From assembly GCF_026262505.1 (NCBI RefSeq), contig NC_067203.1, forward strand, positions 4,154,001-4,218,000: 64,000 nt of DNA, given 5' to 3'. The position numbers were made by a program, and so were the translations under genes. Under the pieces are notes generated by a model, which was not told the DNA's origin, ran no database searches, and was given only the letters and a program-made list of their open reading frames with translations. Below are positions 19,560 through 28,568 of this stretch, piece by piece. The stretch's first letter is position 1. Each line of letters opens with the position of its first letter. Source of the stretch: Trichomonas vaginalis G3 (taxonomy: Eukaryota > Parabasalia > Trichomonadida > Trichomonadidae).

Positions 19560-21021
19560 TTAGCATTTTAGATCATTAGGTGTGTATCCATGGTTATCTT
19601 CTATATTGATATCTGCACCATGTGAAATAAGGAATTCTTCCATTTCTCGTTGATGGAATACTGTGGCAAGATGAAGAGGTGTTCTGCCATCTATATCTTT
19701 TGTATTGATATCAAAACCACGAGAAATAAAAAATTCAATTCCTTCTTTATCTTCAGATGCTATTGCTTCTTTTATAAAAGGTATAAAATCAGCACCATGT
19801 GAATTAAGAAGCTCTATTATTTCTCCGTTTTTATTTTTAACTGCATAATGAAAAGCATTTTTATCAATTGCTCCCGTAGTAAATCTAAGGTACCCACTTT
19901 TTGATTTGATTTCAGCTCCATGTGAAATTAGAAGTTCTACTGCTTCTTTGCAATCACTTTTTGCTGCATAACAAAGAGCAGATTTTCTTTTTCTATCTTT
20001 AATATTGACATCCACACCATTTGAAATCAAATATTTTACAGTTTCCATGCATTTATTTTCTAAAGCATAAAGAAGAGCATTTTTTCCATACTTATTTTTG
20101 GTATTGAATTCAAATTTGCACTCAGTTAAGTATTCAAGGGTTTCTGGGAATCCTGCACCCCATGGAATTATTGAATTTTGATTTATCTCAGATATAAGAA
20201 AGACAAATTTTAAGTTTCGTGAATCAATAATTTGGTCAAATTCAATTTCCGTAAAAGGTGATGAAAAATCGAACAAATTTCTGTCAATAATGTATTCGAG
20301 CAATTTATTATTATGTGACTCAGCAATGAATTGTATACATTTTTCATCTATTTGTCTTTCTTTCAGGCATTCGTTGATAATATCTGTATTTCCACCCACA
20401 CAAGCTAAATGAAGGGATTCTTGAGTGATTTCAGCCTTTAAATTTGAGATAAAAAAAATAAAAAATATTGACAGAACCAAAATAGCAACATGCATCAAGA
20501 GGTGAAGAAAATGTTTCTTCAGAACCCATTGATATATCAGAAGGCTTTAAATAGAAATTGGGTGTGTGAATAAGAATTTCATCTATTGCTTTATTGATTA
20601 TAAATTCTTTAAACAAATCAATTCGATCATGTATTATATAATCTTGAATTTGATTGAATTTTAAATAAAAATCACTGTAGCCCTTCGAAGCAATAATAGT
20701 TTCATGGTCATTTTGTATTTTTAAATATAAAGAACATGCTATTTTATATAAAGTATTACTTCGAAATGCGTTTTTAGATTCTAATGGATAAGTGGTAAAA
20801 ATTTGATTAAGAAGCTTAATATAAAGCTCATGAGATCGGAAATTGCTTTTGATTGCTTGAAGTATGCTCTTAATAAGTGTTTTGAGTGGCATTTTATACT
20901 TGGTGACTAAGATTGAGTTGACCAAAATAAAAATATCTTCGGCAGACTCGTTTAACTTCAAGTGGAAGAGTCTTTCGTATGCTCCTATATAATCGTCATA
21001 CTTCTTTAAATAATTACTCAT
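19560..21021 (-). pseudogene. Ankyrin-repeat protein split by one frameshift
   Basis: The first frame (20431-21021) encodes the helical N-terminal domain ending CCYFGSVNIFYFFYLKFKG. The second (from near 20455 to 19560) continues with LKAEITQESLHLACVGGNTD and about seven ankyrin repeats to the stop. The intact family order is CCYxGxVxxFxFLxxKFxSEITQxxLxLAxxGGN, so the two frames are one gene offset by one base. The offset lies in a run of T on the coding strand (A8 and A6 on the plus strand at about 20452-20465). It could be a true pseudogene, a homopolymer sequencing error, or a slippery site. It is convergent with nothing; Derlin lies divergently upstream. Confidence 0.78.
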
Positions 21022-21391
21022 ATAGAGGAAAAAATTGAAAAATAATTTTGAATAACCGTTTTGATTTTAATGACAGATTCTAAATAAATAATGGGAGCCT
21101 AATTAAGGTCCTAAACAAAGTATTTCTAGGAAAATAAGAAAAATAGAACAATATGCTTTATTTTTTTTTGATTTTGGAGAGTTACGAAAAAGAAGAGCGC
21201 AGTAGAATGAGTTCCACTTCTATTTTTATTAGAAATCTAGACAACTTGCAAATTACTATGATGAGCAATAATTATTCCCTGATATTCCAGGTTCTTCTGA
21301 TAATCTCTATTTCAAAAACATAAGAAACCTTATCGTGTACAAATCTTTATGATTTCTTGATATTATTTATCACAACCAAAAGTGACAAAAA
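21022..21391. other. Divergent promoter region, ankyrin locus / Derlin
   Basis: 370 bases without reading frames. TCACAACC begins at about 21370, 14 bases before the Derlin ATG, and is a possible imperfect initiator. Nothing else stands out. Confidence 0.4.
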
Positions 21392-22012
21392 ATGAAATTT
21401 TCAAATGCTCCTATATGTTTTTTATGGTATGCAGCGCTTATATCAATTGGCATTGCTACGTACGTAGGGAAATTTGACTACTATTCTCTTTATTTCAACA
21501 AAGACCTGATATTTCAAAAGCATGAATATTGGAGACTCTTTACGTCATTATTCTTATTCAAACCAGGCAGATTTGGCAATTGGGTAACTAATTTATCGTT
21601 TTTAAGATACCTTTACTATTTAGAATCTTCGTATTTCATTAAAAGACAGGCAGACTTTTTATTATTCATAATATATATTGTATTAATTTGTTGGTTAATC
21701 GGATATATATCACCTATAACAGATTTTCTTGATCAATTTTCTTTTGCAATTTTATATTACTACACAAGAAAGAGTCCAGCAGTATTTTTGGTATTCCTTT
21801 TCGCTGTGTCATCGTATTATTTACCATTCATCTTCATTGCTTTGTCAGATGATTTTTATTCTAGAATTTCCCTCGTAATATCATTTGTTGCCATGCATAT
21901 CTACTTCTTCCTTCACGATGTTATCAATCTTAAATACAACACATCATTTTTCCAGTTACCTGACTTTCTAAATCAATTTCTTTACAATGTGTTTTCAATT
22001 GTACCATTTTAA
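21392..22012 (+). CDS. Derlin-family ER membrane protein
   Basis: A 206-residue multi-span protein. The Derlin hallmark appears near the N-terminus: YFNKDLIFQKHEYWRLFTSL followed by LFLFKPGRFG and, after a helix, LRYLYYLESSYF (family: L.F....EYWRLxTxFLFxGxxxxxxxxxxxFLxRYxxxLE). About five to six hydrophobic helices follow. Derlins are rhomboid-like pseudoproteases of the ER that help retrotranslocate misfolded proteins for degradation; no catalytic serine motif is expected or seen. Length (206) fits Derlins. The start is the first ATG after a possible TCACAA initiator. Confidence 0.87.
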   Translation: MKFSNAPICFLWYAALISIGIATYVGKFDYYSLYFNKDLIFQKHEYWRLFTSLFLFKPGRFGNWVTNLSFLRYLYYLESSYFIKRQADFLLFIIYIVLICWLIGYISPITDFLDQFSFAILYYYTRKSPAVFLVFLFAVSSYYLPFIFIALSDDFYSRISLVISFVAMHIYFFLHDVINLKYNTSFFQLPDFLNQFLYNVFSIVPF

Positions 22013-22420
22013 CTCCTTCCTTTGTCTCTATTTTTGAATATATATATGTTAAATCTATAAATTTTTAGAAATTTAATTTTTATATTTTTTTTTCTCTTTT
22101 TGAATGAATAATTTTCATACCCTAACTTCCAATTTGCATCCAAAAATTATGTGAGCCCGTTTTTTAATCCGAAAATTAATTTGTTCTTGAATATTTTTTA
22201 TAGTCCTGCAAAAATGTGTCATATATCTATATAATACTTGAAAAATATACTATGTAGTAATTCAATATAGCATATTCTTTAAAATCGAGTTTGAATTCTT
22301 TCAGATATTATTAAAATGAAAACAGAATTTATAAAACAAATAATCTTTATAGAACTATTTAGACTTTGTAATAACACTAAACAAATTAATAATAATAAAA
22401 ATAAAAAATAAATAATAAAA
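22013..22420. other. Convergent intergenic stretch, nothing recognised
   Basis: About 400 bases of AT-rich sequence between two convergent stop codons. No repeat, RNA gene or credible frame. Confidence 0.6.
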
Positions 22421-25138
22421 TTAAAATCCGGGTTTTGGAGTAGGGAATGTTGGAACAAGTTTTGCAACATAAGCACTATCAGTTGTACCTTTCTTTATTG
22501 GTGCCTTGAACATAGTATTAAATCTCGGCTTATTTGCCAAATCGTTATTTTTGACATTTGAATCTTGAGGCTGCCAAGGTTCTTGAATATTTAATGTTCC
22601 AGGAGCAACTGTTCTTCCCAGGATTTCTTCATTCTTACCGGCAGGAGCCACAACGGCGTTGAACTTCTGGCTGTGGTTAATTCCTTTAGTAATGTATTCC
22701 GGCTTATTACTTTTCTTGTCATTATATTCTTCATCAATGAAAATTGACTTTTGTTGAGAGAAATAACCACCTGGTTTGCAAACAGGGTTGTATTGATCAT
22801 ATAGAGGACCTCTTACATCAGCGAAGAGTCGTTCAGCACCTGTGCAAAGTGGTTTATCTCCTTTATCCCAAGGATCATGGTTAACATCAACTTTTAGTGA
22901 AATTGGATCTTGCAAATATGTTTTTGTATTTGCGTAATTGTTGAATTTGACGCCATCTCTGATTTCTGTTCCATCTTCTTGTCTGAACATTTTGGCGAGT
23001 GCTGGTCCTGATGTTGTTGCTGCCAAAGAAACATATGGTTCAGGCTTATCTGGATAGAAGTTTGGAGGAATTTCTGTTTTGCCATCTTTGACAATTAAAG
23101 TGTCATCATCGTCAACACCGGAAATAATTGCTTTCTGGACTCTGTTCTTCTCTTCAAGCATCCTGATTGTCTCCATGTTCTTCTGCTGATAGTATTCAAG
23201 TGTATGGTCCTTGACTTCAACAGTTTCCTTCTTCAAAGGAACATAATTCAATGGCGCTTCTTCTTCAACTGTCAGTTTTTCCATTGATTTCATTCTGATT
23301 AATTCCTTTGATTTTGCGGATTCTGCTTCTGGATCGCGCGGAGGGAATGAAAGCTCATCAAGGGACAATAACATACCACATTTGGCATTCAACATCTCTA
23401 TATCTGCCTGAAGTGGCCATAAGTTTTCTGTGTCAAATTCTGCCAAACTTTTTGCGGATTCAATTCTCTTCAAAGTATTGCAGACTTTGAAACAATTTGC
23501 GAGATGAGAGTTATGTACGTACAATTGCGGATCAAGTAACAATTGTCCCAGCGTTGTTGCCAGCTTGAATTTCTTAACAGCGCAGTCCAAAGTTCCATAT
23601 AATCTTGGGCTTTTGTAAACTTGATTTTCATCACATAAAACATCAATGTTTCCTCCTGGAGGATATTTCAAGTAGTTATGGATTTGTGTTGAAGCATCTG
23701 TGTTTTCTATCATTTCTAATATAGTAACTTCGAACTCTCCAGTCATCATGATGAACCCAGAAATCGCTGGAACATCTTCTTTTTCGAGTTTCATGCTTGA
23801 AACCGTTGCAATGTCTTTTTGTTTAAATGCTTCAGCGTTGATACGAACAATGTTCATTTGGAGACCATCCATGAACAGTTTCTCTTTCTGGATAAGATTG
23901 CCATGAGCTATAATGACAACACGACGTGTATTGAATGTAACCTTCTGCTGGTTTTTGTCATCTTTTGCGTTATGCGGCTTTTCTTGCGCTTTTGCTTTTG
24001 ATGGAGGAGTTGTAACTTGTTGGACGGCCATTTGAGGGACAGTTTCCTTCATGGACTCAACTTCAATGGACATATATGTTCCTGATGTAGTATAAGCGCC
24101 TGGCATGATAACTGTATTAGAAGTTTGGACAGGAGTGAAAGGAATCATGAATCTTCCAGTTTTGAGTGGGAAAGTAAGCTCTGCGTATGGTCTGATCGTA
24201 TTCTGCTCTTTCTTAACTCCAAGGATTTGATCGAAACTGAGAGCTTCTTGCTTCGGTTGCTTGGCTGTTTGATCTGGAACGACAAATGAGGAACCAACGA
24301 TAGCAGAAATTTCAGGACTTTCAATGTCTCTGTCGTGTAGTTCGATGGATACGTCTGTAGATGGCGTTTGCCAGAACATTACGGCTATATTCATTTTGAT
24401 ATCTGATGCGTGAGTTCCAGGCATCGTACAACATGTGTATTGAGGAGTTGCAGTCTTAAGAACAATAAATGGACCAAGGCATGATGCTGCGAGCTCTTCG
24501 TAAGATAAAGGAGAATTTGGAAGTTGATGAACGCCTTTGATGAAACAGACTGTTGGCTGATGACGACGTATTTGAGCATCGCTAAGTAGAGGATGATCAA
24601 TAGAAATCGTTATCTTGAATGATGTAAACGAAGGAGGTACACAGGAAGCAGTATATGTCAAAAACGGTTTAAATCTGCCACCTCTAACGAGAAGGCATGT
24701 TGCATCAATGAAGAATGTATGATTTGTAACATGTGTTTGGGATTTATCATTTCCTTTCTTTCCGGCTGCTGCTCCTTTTGGAGGTGGCTTGCCATGGGCC
24801 GCTGATTTGTAGAGGAATACGATCTTATAAAGTAATCTTTTCTCGCGAATTTGATTGATAAATGCATCATCAATATTAACGGGCATTGTTGTAACCCATT
24901 TTGTAGTTGGGTGACCAGTTTCGATTTTTGGTGGCTTGACTGCTTTGCCTAGTTGATGTGGAAATTGAAAATCTAAATCACCTTCGAATGGTTTTGAAGG
25001 ATCTTCTTCAGCTTCAACAGTAAATGTAAAATTAACTGTGTGGTTTCCATTAGGATCATTTACATCAACACCACAGCAGTCTAAAACGACAGGGACGTCT
25101 GGCTGTTGCGCGCCTTTGACGTTCTTTTTCCCCTTCAT
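22421..25138 (-). CDS. Probable cilia/flagella-associated protein, CFAP92-like candidate
   Basis: A 905-residue soluble protein beginning MKGKKNVKGAQQPDVPVVLD. The N-terminal third (1-310) is rich in strands and looks like one or two beta-sandwich (C2-like) modules. A middle region (about 395-620) contains VVIIAHGNLIQKEKLFMDGL, then LYGTLDCAVKKFKLATTLGQ and LLLDPQLYVHNSHLANCFKV. Its layout (enzyme-like name strand, small disordered loop, 'P.LY......CF..L..L...') recalls the conserved region of KIAA1257/CFAP92. The C-terminal third is charged and disordered-looking with short Pro-rich segments (KPEPYVSLAATT, DVNHDPWDKGDKPLC). The family call rests on memory and is tentative; CFAP70 (also C2-containing) is an alternative. 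The frame is intact. Confidence 0.5.
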   Translation of the reverse strand: MKGKKNVKGAQQPDVPVVLDCCGVDVNDPNGNHTVNFTFTVEAEEDPSKPFEGDLDFQFPHQLGKAVKPPKIETGHPTTKWVTTMPVNIDDAFINQIREKRLLYKIVFLYKSAAHGKPPPKGAAAGKKGNDKSQTHVTNHTFFIDATCLLVRGGRFKPFLTYTASCVPPSFTSFKITISIDHPLLSDAQIRRHQPTVCFIKGVHQLPNSPLSYEELAASCLGPFIVLKTATPQYTCCTMPGTHASDIKMNIAVMFWQTPSTDVSIELHDRDIESPEISAIVGSSFVVPDQTAKQPKQEALSFDQILGVKKEQNTIRPYAELTFPLKTGRFMIPFTPVQTSNTVIMPGAYTTSGTYMSIEVESMKETVPQMAVQQVTTPPSKAKAQEKPHNAKDDKNQQKVTFNTRRVVIIAHGNLIQKEKLFMDGLQMNIVRINAEAFKQKDIATVSSMKLEKEDVPAISGFIMMTGEFEVTILEMIENTDASTQIHNYLKYPPGGNIDVLCDENQVYKSPRLYGTLDCAVKKFKLATTLGQLLLDPQLYVHNSHLANCFKVCNTLKRIESAKSLAEFDTENLWPLQADIEMLNAKCGMLLSLDELSFPPRDPEAESAKSKELIRMKSMEKLTVEEEAPLNYVPLKKETVEVKDHTLEYYQQKNMETIRMLEEKNRVQKAIISGVDDDDTLIVKDGKTEIPPNFYPDKPEPYVSLAATTSGPALAKMFRQEDGTEIRDGVKFNNYANTKTYLQDPISLKVDVNHDPWDKGDKPLCTGAERLFADVRGPLYDQYNPVCKPGGYFSQQKSIFIDEEYNDKKSNKPEYITKGINHSQKFNAVVAPAGKNEEILGRTVAPGTLNIQEPWQPQDSNVKNNDLANKPRFNTMFKAPIKKGTTDSAYVAKLVPTFPTPKPGF

Positions 25139-25744
25139 TCTGAATTTTTTTAGTAACGTACAAAGTTGCTCTTCATCATAATTTAAAAACTCAATAATTA
25201 GAACGGTATTTAGATAAGTAAGATATTCTCACAGATAACATCAAGTGAAAATATCAAATCAGATTCAAATTCAGACAAAAACAATATCACTGGCTTAGTA
25301 CCTATGAAATATATAATTAAAAGAAGTTGTATGATTTATTTTTATTATATATGACATATAAATGTTGATTAAGATTAATTCAATTATATTTCTTAATTTA
25401 TGTTCCAAAAACGGAGCATATTATTTAATTGATAAATTATAAGGTTTTGGTACTTTGTCATGGCCTATATTCCATTTTGTAAGCAAAAACTCTTCGAAAT
25501 AAGCTCAAAATATAGTACAAATCTATTATGAGAAGTATTTAGATGAAATTTGTTGATTTGAGCATAAATTTATACTAGGAGATGCTGATTCCATCTTAAA
25601 TTAAATTGGATACTTTTGAAGAATTGATTTTTTGTATGTATATTAGCGACAAATTTTAAATTTAATCAAATGACATGTCTATATTTTAAATCTCAAAGCT
25701 CTTTATTTCTAGAAGTTTAAACGTAACGGTTTAGAATCAAAAAA
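25139..25744. other. Divergent intergenic region, nothing recognised
   Basis: 600 AT-rich bases between two divergent start codons. No classical TCATT-type initiator is within 20 bases of either start; only a weak TCAAAAA precedes the 25745 ATG. No reading frame or repeat that I would defend. Confidence 0.5.
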
Positions 25745-28189
25745 ATGATTCCTACAGTGTTGAATATATATGAGAACAAGGATGTTCAAACAGACAGTTC
25801 TATTTATGATCAGAATACATCATTTAATTTTGATAATGATGAGAATATAAAGTTTGAAGCCCAAATTCCACAAGTTCAATACGAACCTGAGATGGTTCAG
25901 GGGATAATTCGTCCATTAACATTAGCTCCTGATGGAACCATCATCAATCATCATATTCCTCGTCTTTTTAAACGCAAAAACGTACCAATGATTCGTTCAT
26001 TAGCCGAACAAATTGAAGGAAACAAATCATTCAAAAGTGAATACGTTAGACAAATGGCAGCAGCATTGATTCCAGGATTAAAAGACAAAAATTATCACTC
26101 ATTATTTACAGATCCCCTTAAAATTGCTTACAGCGCTGTTGATGGCCAATATAAACCAAACGGTGCTATCGATGCAATCCCTTGCAAAGCCATTTTCAGT
26201 CTTGACAGCAGATTAACAATCCAAACAGAAACACAGACAATTCAATGCCATATCGATACATGGGAACGTCTTACAGCAGATAGCAAACTCTATGTCATCA
26301 ACGGCGAACAGAAACTCGGCGTATTACAAATTTCTCAAGATGTTGAACCAATTAACTTTGCAAAAGGCATTCCAAAGCAACTTCTTCAAGCATTTCATAT
26401 AGAATCAGAAGAACAGTTTGGTTCTCTCATTACAGAAAACGATACATCTTTAGTTGACGTAATTCTTTCAATTCCAACTTTATCATCTAAAGATGCAAAC
26501 GACCTACTTGCAGTTTTACATACTAGAAAATTGCTTTCACCATATATAAGGTCAAAAGTTTGCGCTTTACAGCTTTCGAACCCAATTGAAGAAAGATCAT
26601 GGCCTGAATTGCTCGGAAGATTCATTTTCTTACTCGACCCACTTTGGGTTTACAAGAACATCCCATTACTTAGACAGAACGACGTTATGGCCATTTTCAG
26701 ACATATCATGGATATGAATGGCGGAGCTCGTTACGTTCTCCAAGTTGCCCTCAAAACCCTTGACGAAACAAAGGGTTCTGAGCCACTTTTGTTCTTCTGG
26801 ACTTTGATTTTCATGTCGCTTCTTCAGAATGCAACACTTGCGAACAAATCCCACGCAGACAGGTTGCGCAACAAGATGATCGCAATGTGGAAGGAGCTTC
26901 AGAAGAAGAAAGATGAAAGTAACACAAGAAAACTCACTTTCGAGATAATTGACAAGATCAAAGAGATAAAGCAATTCAAACTCGATTCTGTCGTCCATGA
27001 AGAGAATGAGCTCATTGCTGCCATTTTCAAAGAGCATCATGATGCAATTTTCACGATTATCAGAATCAATCCATTCCGTCGTGAAGAATCACATCCTCTT
27101 TACTTCCCAGTTGTTTTGGCTCTTGAAACAGCCTTGTTACAAGCCAGCCAGAACAAAGAACTTATCAGCAGTGAATCAGAGTCACTTAATGGTGATTTCG
27201 AATCTGATAGTTCTATTTCATCACGTAGCTCAAAGCATTCGCAGCATCCTGACTCAATTAACCAAGAAAAAATTGAGATGGAATCTGCAGGTTCAAGATC
27301 TTCAAGACATTCAACCAGAAATTCAGAAAAACCGAAATCTCCTTCTGAAAAACCTGGTTCTCCAGAAGTTGATCCAAATCCAGACAGACCATTCTTCGAT
27401 GCCAAGTTATTCCTTGGTAGTGAAGACTCTTTGAACTCGAATGGCTCGAAGAAGATCAAATCTCGTAACGTTTCAGCACAGATTGACGATGATGAGAATC
27501 CAACGATGGAATCTGACCATTCTTACTCAAGCCGTAAGAGAAATACAACCCAATCATCATCAAAGAAGACACCTACTCAGGAATCATCAAGAAAGAATAC
27601 TGGAACCCAAGATTCTCAAAATAGGAATACTGGAACACAGGATTCTCAACGTTCTGCCAAGAAATCAGCTGCATCACAGAGAACACAAGATTCCCAGAGT
27701 AAGAAAGATACTTACGGAACTTATGAATCCTATAAATCTTCATCACAAAAGCCACAGCCTTCTAAGATGCCTGTAATTGAAGAAAATGATAGCTACTACA
27801 GCGATTACGAAGAAGATGCTGATAATGTTCCTCCAGCGGCCTCTAAACCACAAGCGAAATCTCAATATTCTGCTCATCATTCAGGAACGTATTCCAGATC
27901 AGGAACATATTCCAAATCAGGTGTCTATTCCAAATCCGGCAATTACTCGAAACAAGGAACAAATAGTTATTCAACTCGATCTTCCCAAAGGAAACCTCCG
28001 CCACCAATACAAGATCAACCTGATGACTATTCATATACTGATGAAGAAGAAGAACAACCAGTTTATTCTTATTCAAAGAGCGGAACATACGGATCTTACT
28101 CTTCTGCTAAGAAATCCGCAAAACCTGCTCAACAACCAATCCAAAACAATGATGGAGACTACAGCTATTACAGTGATGAAGGCTTATAA
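25745..28189 (+). CDS. Unrecognised protein with helical core and Ser/Tyr/Lys-rich tail
   Basis: An 814-residue protein. Residues 1-40 are acidic and polar (KDVQTDSSIYDQNTSF). Residues 60-460 are well-ordered and helix-rich, with a hydrophobic block near 350-375 (PLLFFWTLIFMSLLQN) that is more likely a buried helix than a membrane span. From about 475 the protein is low-complexity: Ser/Glu/Lys-rich, with repeats of NTGTQDSQ (about 620-640) and YSKSG (about 710-735), and ending in acidic Tyr-rich DYSYYSDEGL. Such tails are common in cytoskeletal or RNA-associated proteins. I do not recognise the family. The 3' 820 bases recur in damaged form at 35172. Confidence 0.75.
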   Translation: MIPTVLNIYENKDVQTDSSIYDQNTSFNFDNDENIKFEAQIPQVQYEPEMVQGIIRPLTLAPDGTIINHHIPRLFKRKNVPMIRSLAEQIEGNKSFKSEYVRQMAAALIPGLKDKNYHSLFTDPLKIAYSAVDGQYKPNGAIDAIPCKAIFSLDSRLTIQTETQTIQCHIDTWERLTADSKLYVINGEQKLGVLQISQDVEPINFAKGIPKQLLQAFHIESEEQFGSLITENDTSLVDVILSIPTLSSKDANDLLAVLHTRKLLSPYIRSKVCALQLSNPIEERSWPELLGRFIFLLDPLWVYKNIPLLRQNDVMAIFRHIMDMNGGARYVLQVALKTLDETKGSEPLLFFWTLIFMSLLQNATLANKSHADRLRNKMIAMWKELQKKKDESNTRKLTFEIIDKIKEIKQFKLDSVVHEENELIAAIFKEHHDAIFTIIRINPFRREESHPLYFPVVLALETALLQASQNKELISSESESLNGDFESDSSISSRSSKHSQHPDSINQEKIEMESAGSRSSRHSTRNSEKPKSPSEKPGSPEVDPNPDRPFFDAKLFLGSEDSLNSNGSKKIKSRNVSAQIDDDENPTMESDHSYSSRKRNTTQSSSKKTPTQESSRKNTGTQDSQNRNTGTQDSQRSAKKSAASQRTQDSQSKKDTYGTYESYKSSSQKPQPSKMPVIEENDSYYSDYEEDADNVPPAASKPQAKSQYSAHHSGTYSRSGTYSKSGVYSKSGNYSKQGTNSYSTRSSQRKPPPPIQDQPDDYSYTDEEEEQPVYSYSKSGTYGSYSSAKKSAKPAQQPIQNNDGDYSYYSDEGL

Positions 28190-28568
28190 TGTTTTAAAAA
28201 TGTGAGTTTTTTTTTTAAATATTTTTTAATATATAACACAAAATAAAATATTGTCATTCCCAAAAGGTTTTTGTGTCTGACATTTGCTATTCACATTACT
28301 TAAAGCTCTATTGATCGCCCTCCACTTTCAAAATATTTATAAAATCACCCAAAGTTTACACTATGAATACATATTATAGGCTTACATTCCATTTTATTGA
28401 GATTGCAATCATGAAAGCTTCGATAATAGCAATTTCATTTTGAAGAATTTTTTGAGCCTGATTTTTCAGTTCAGTGTATGAGAAGAAAATAATTTTTATG
28501 AGATAAAATGGCTAATTATATCATTTATGTTCGATTTTAATAATCTGCACGTTTGAAAATTCCTCAAG
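28190..28568. other. Intergenic stretch before the CEP164-like gene
   Basis: 380 AT-rich bases. No clear initiator: the ATG at 28569 is preceded by CCTCAAG. The region also occurs in copy A' (to 36473), where its first half is badly scrambled and its second half nearly identical. Confidence 0.5.
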
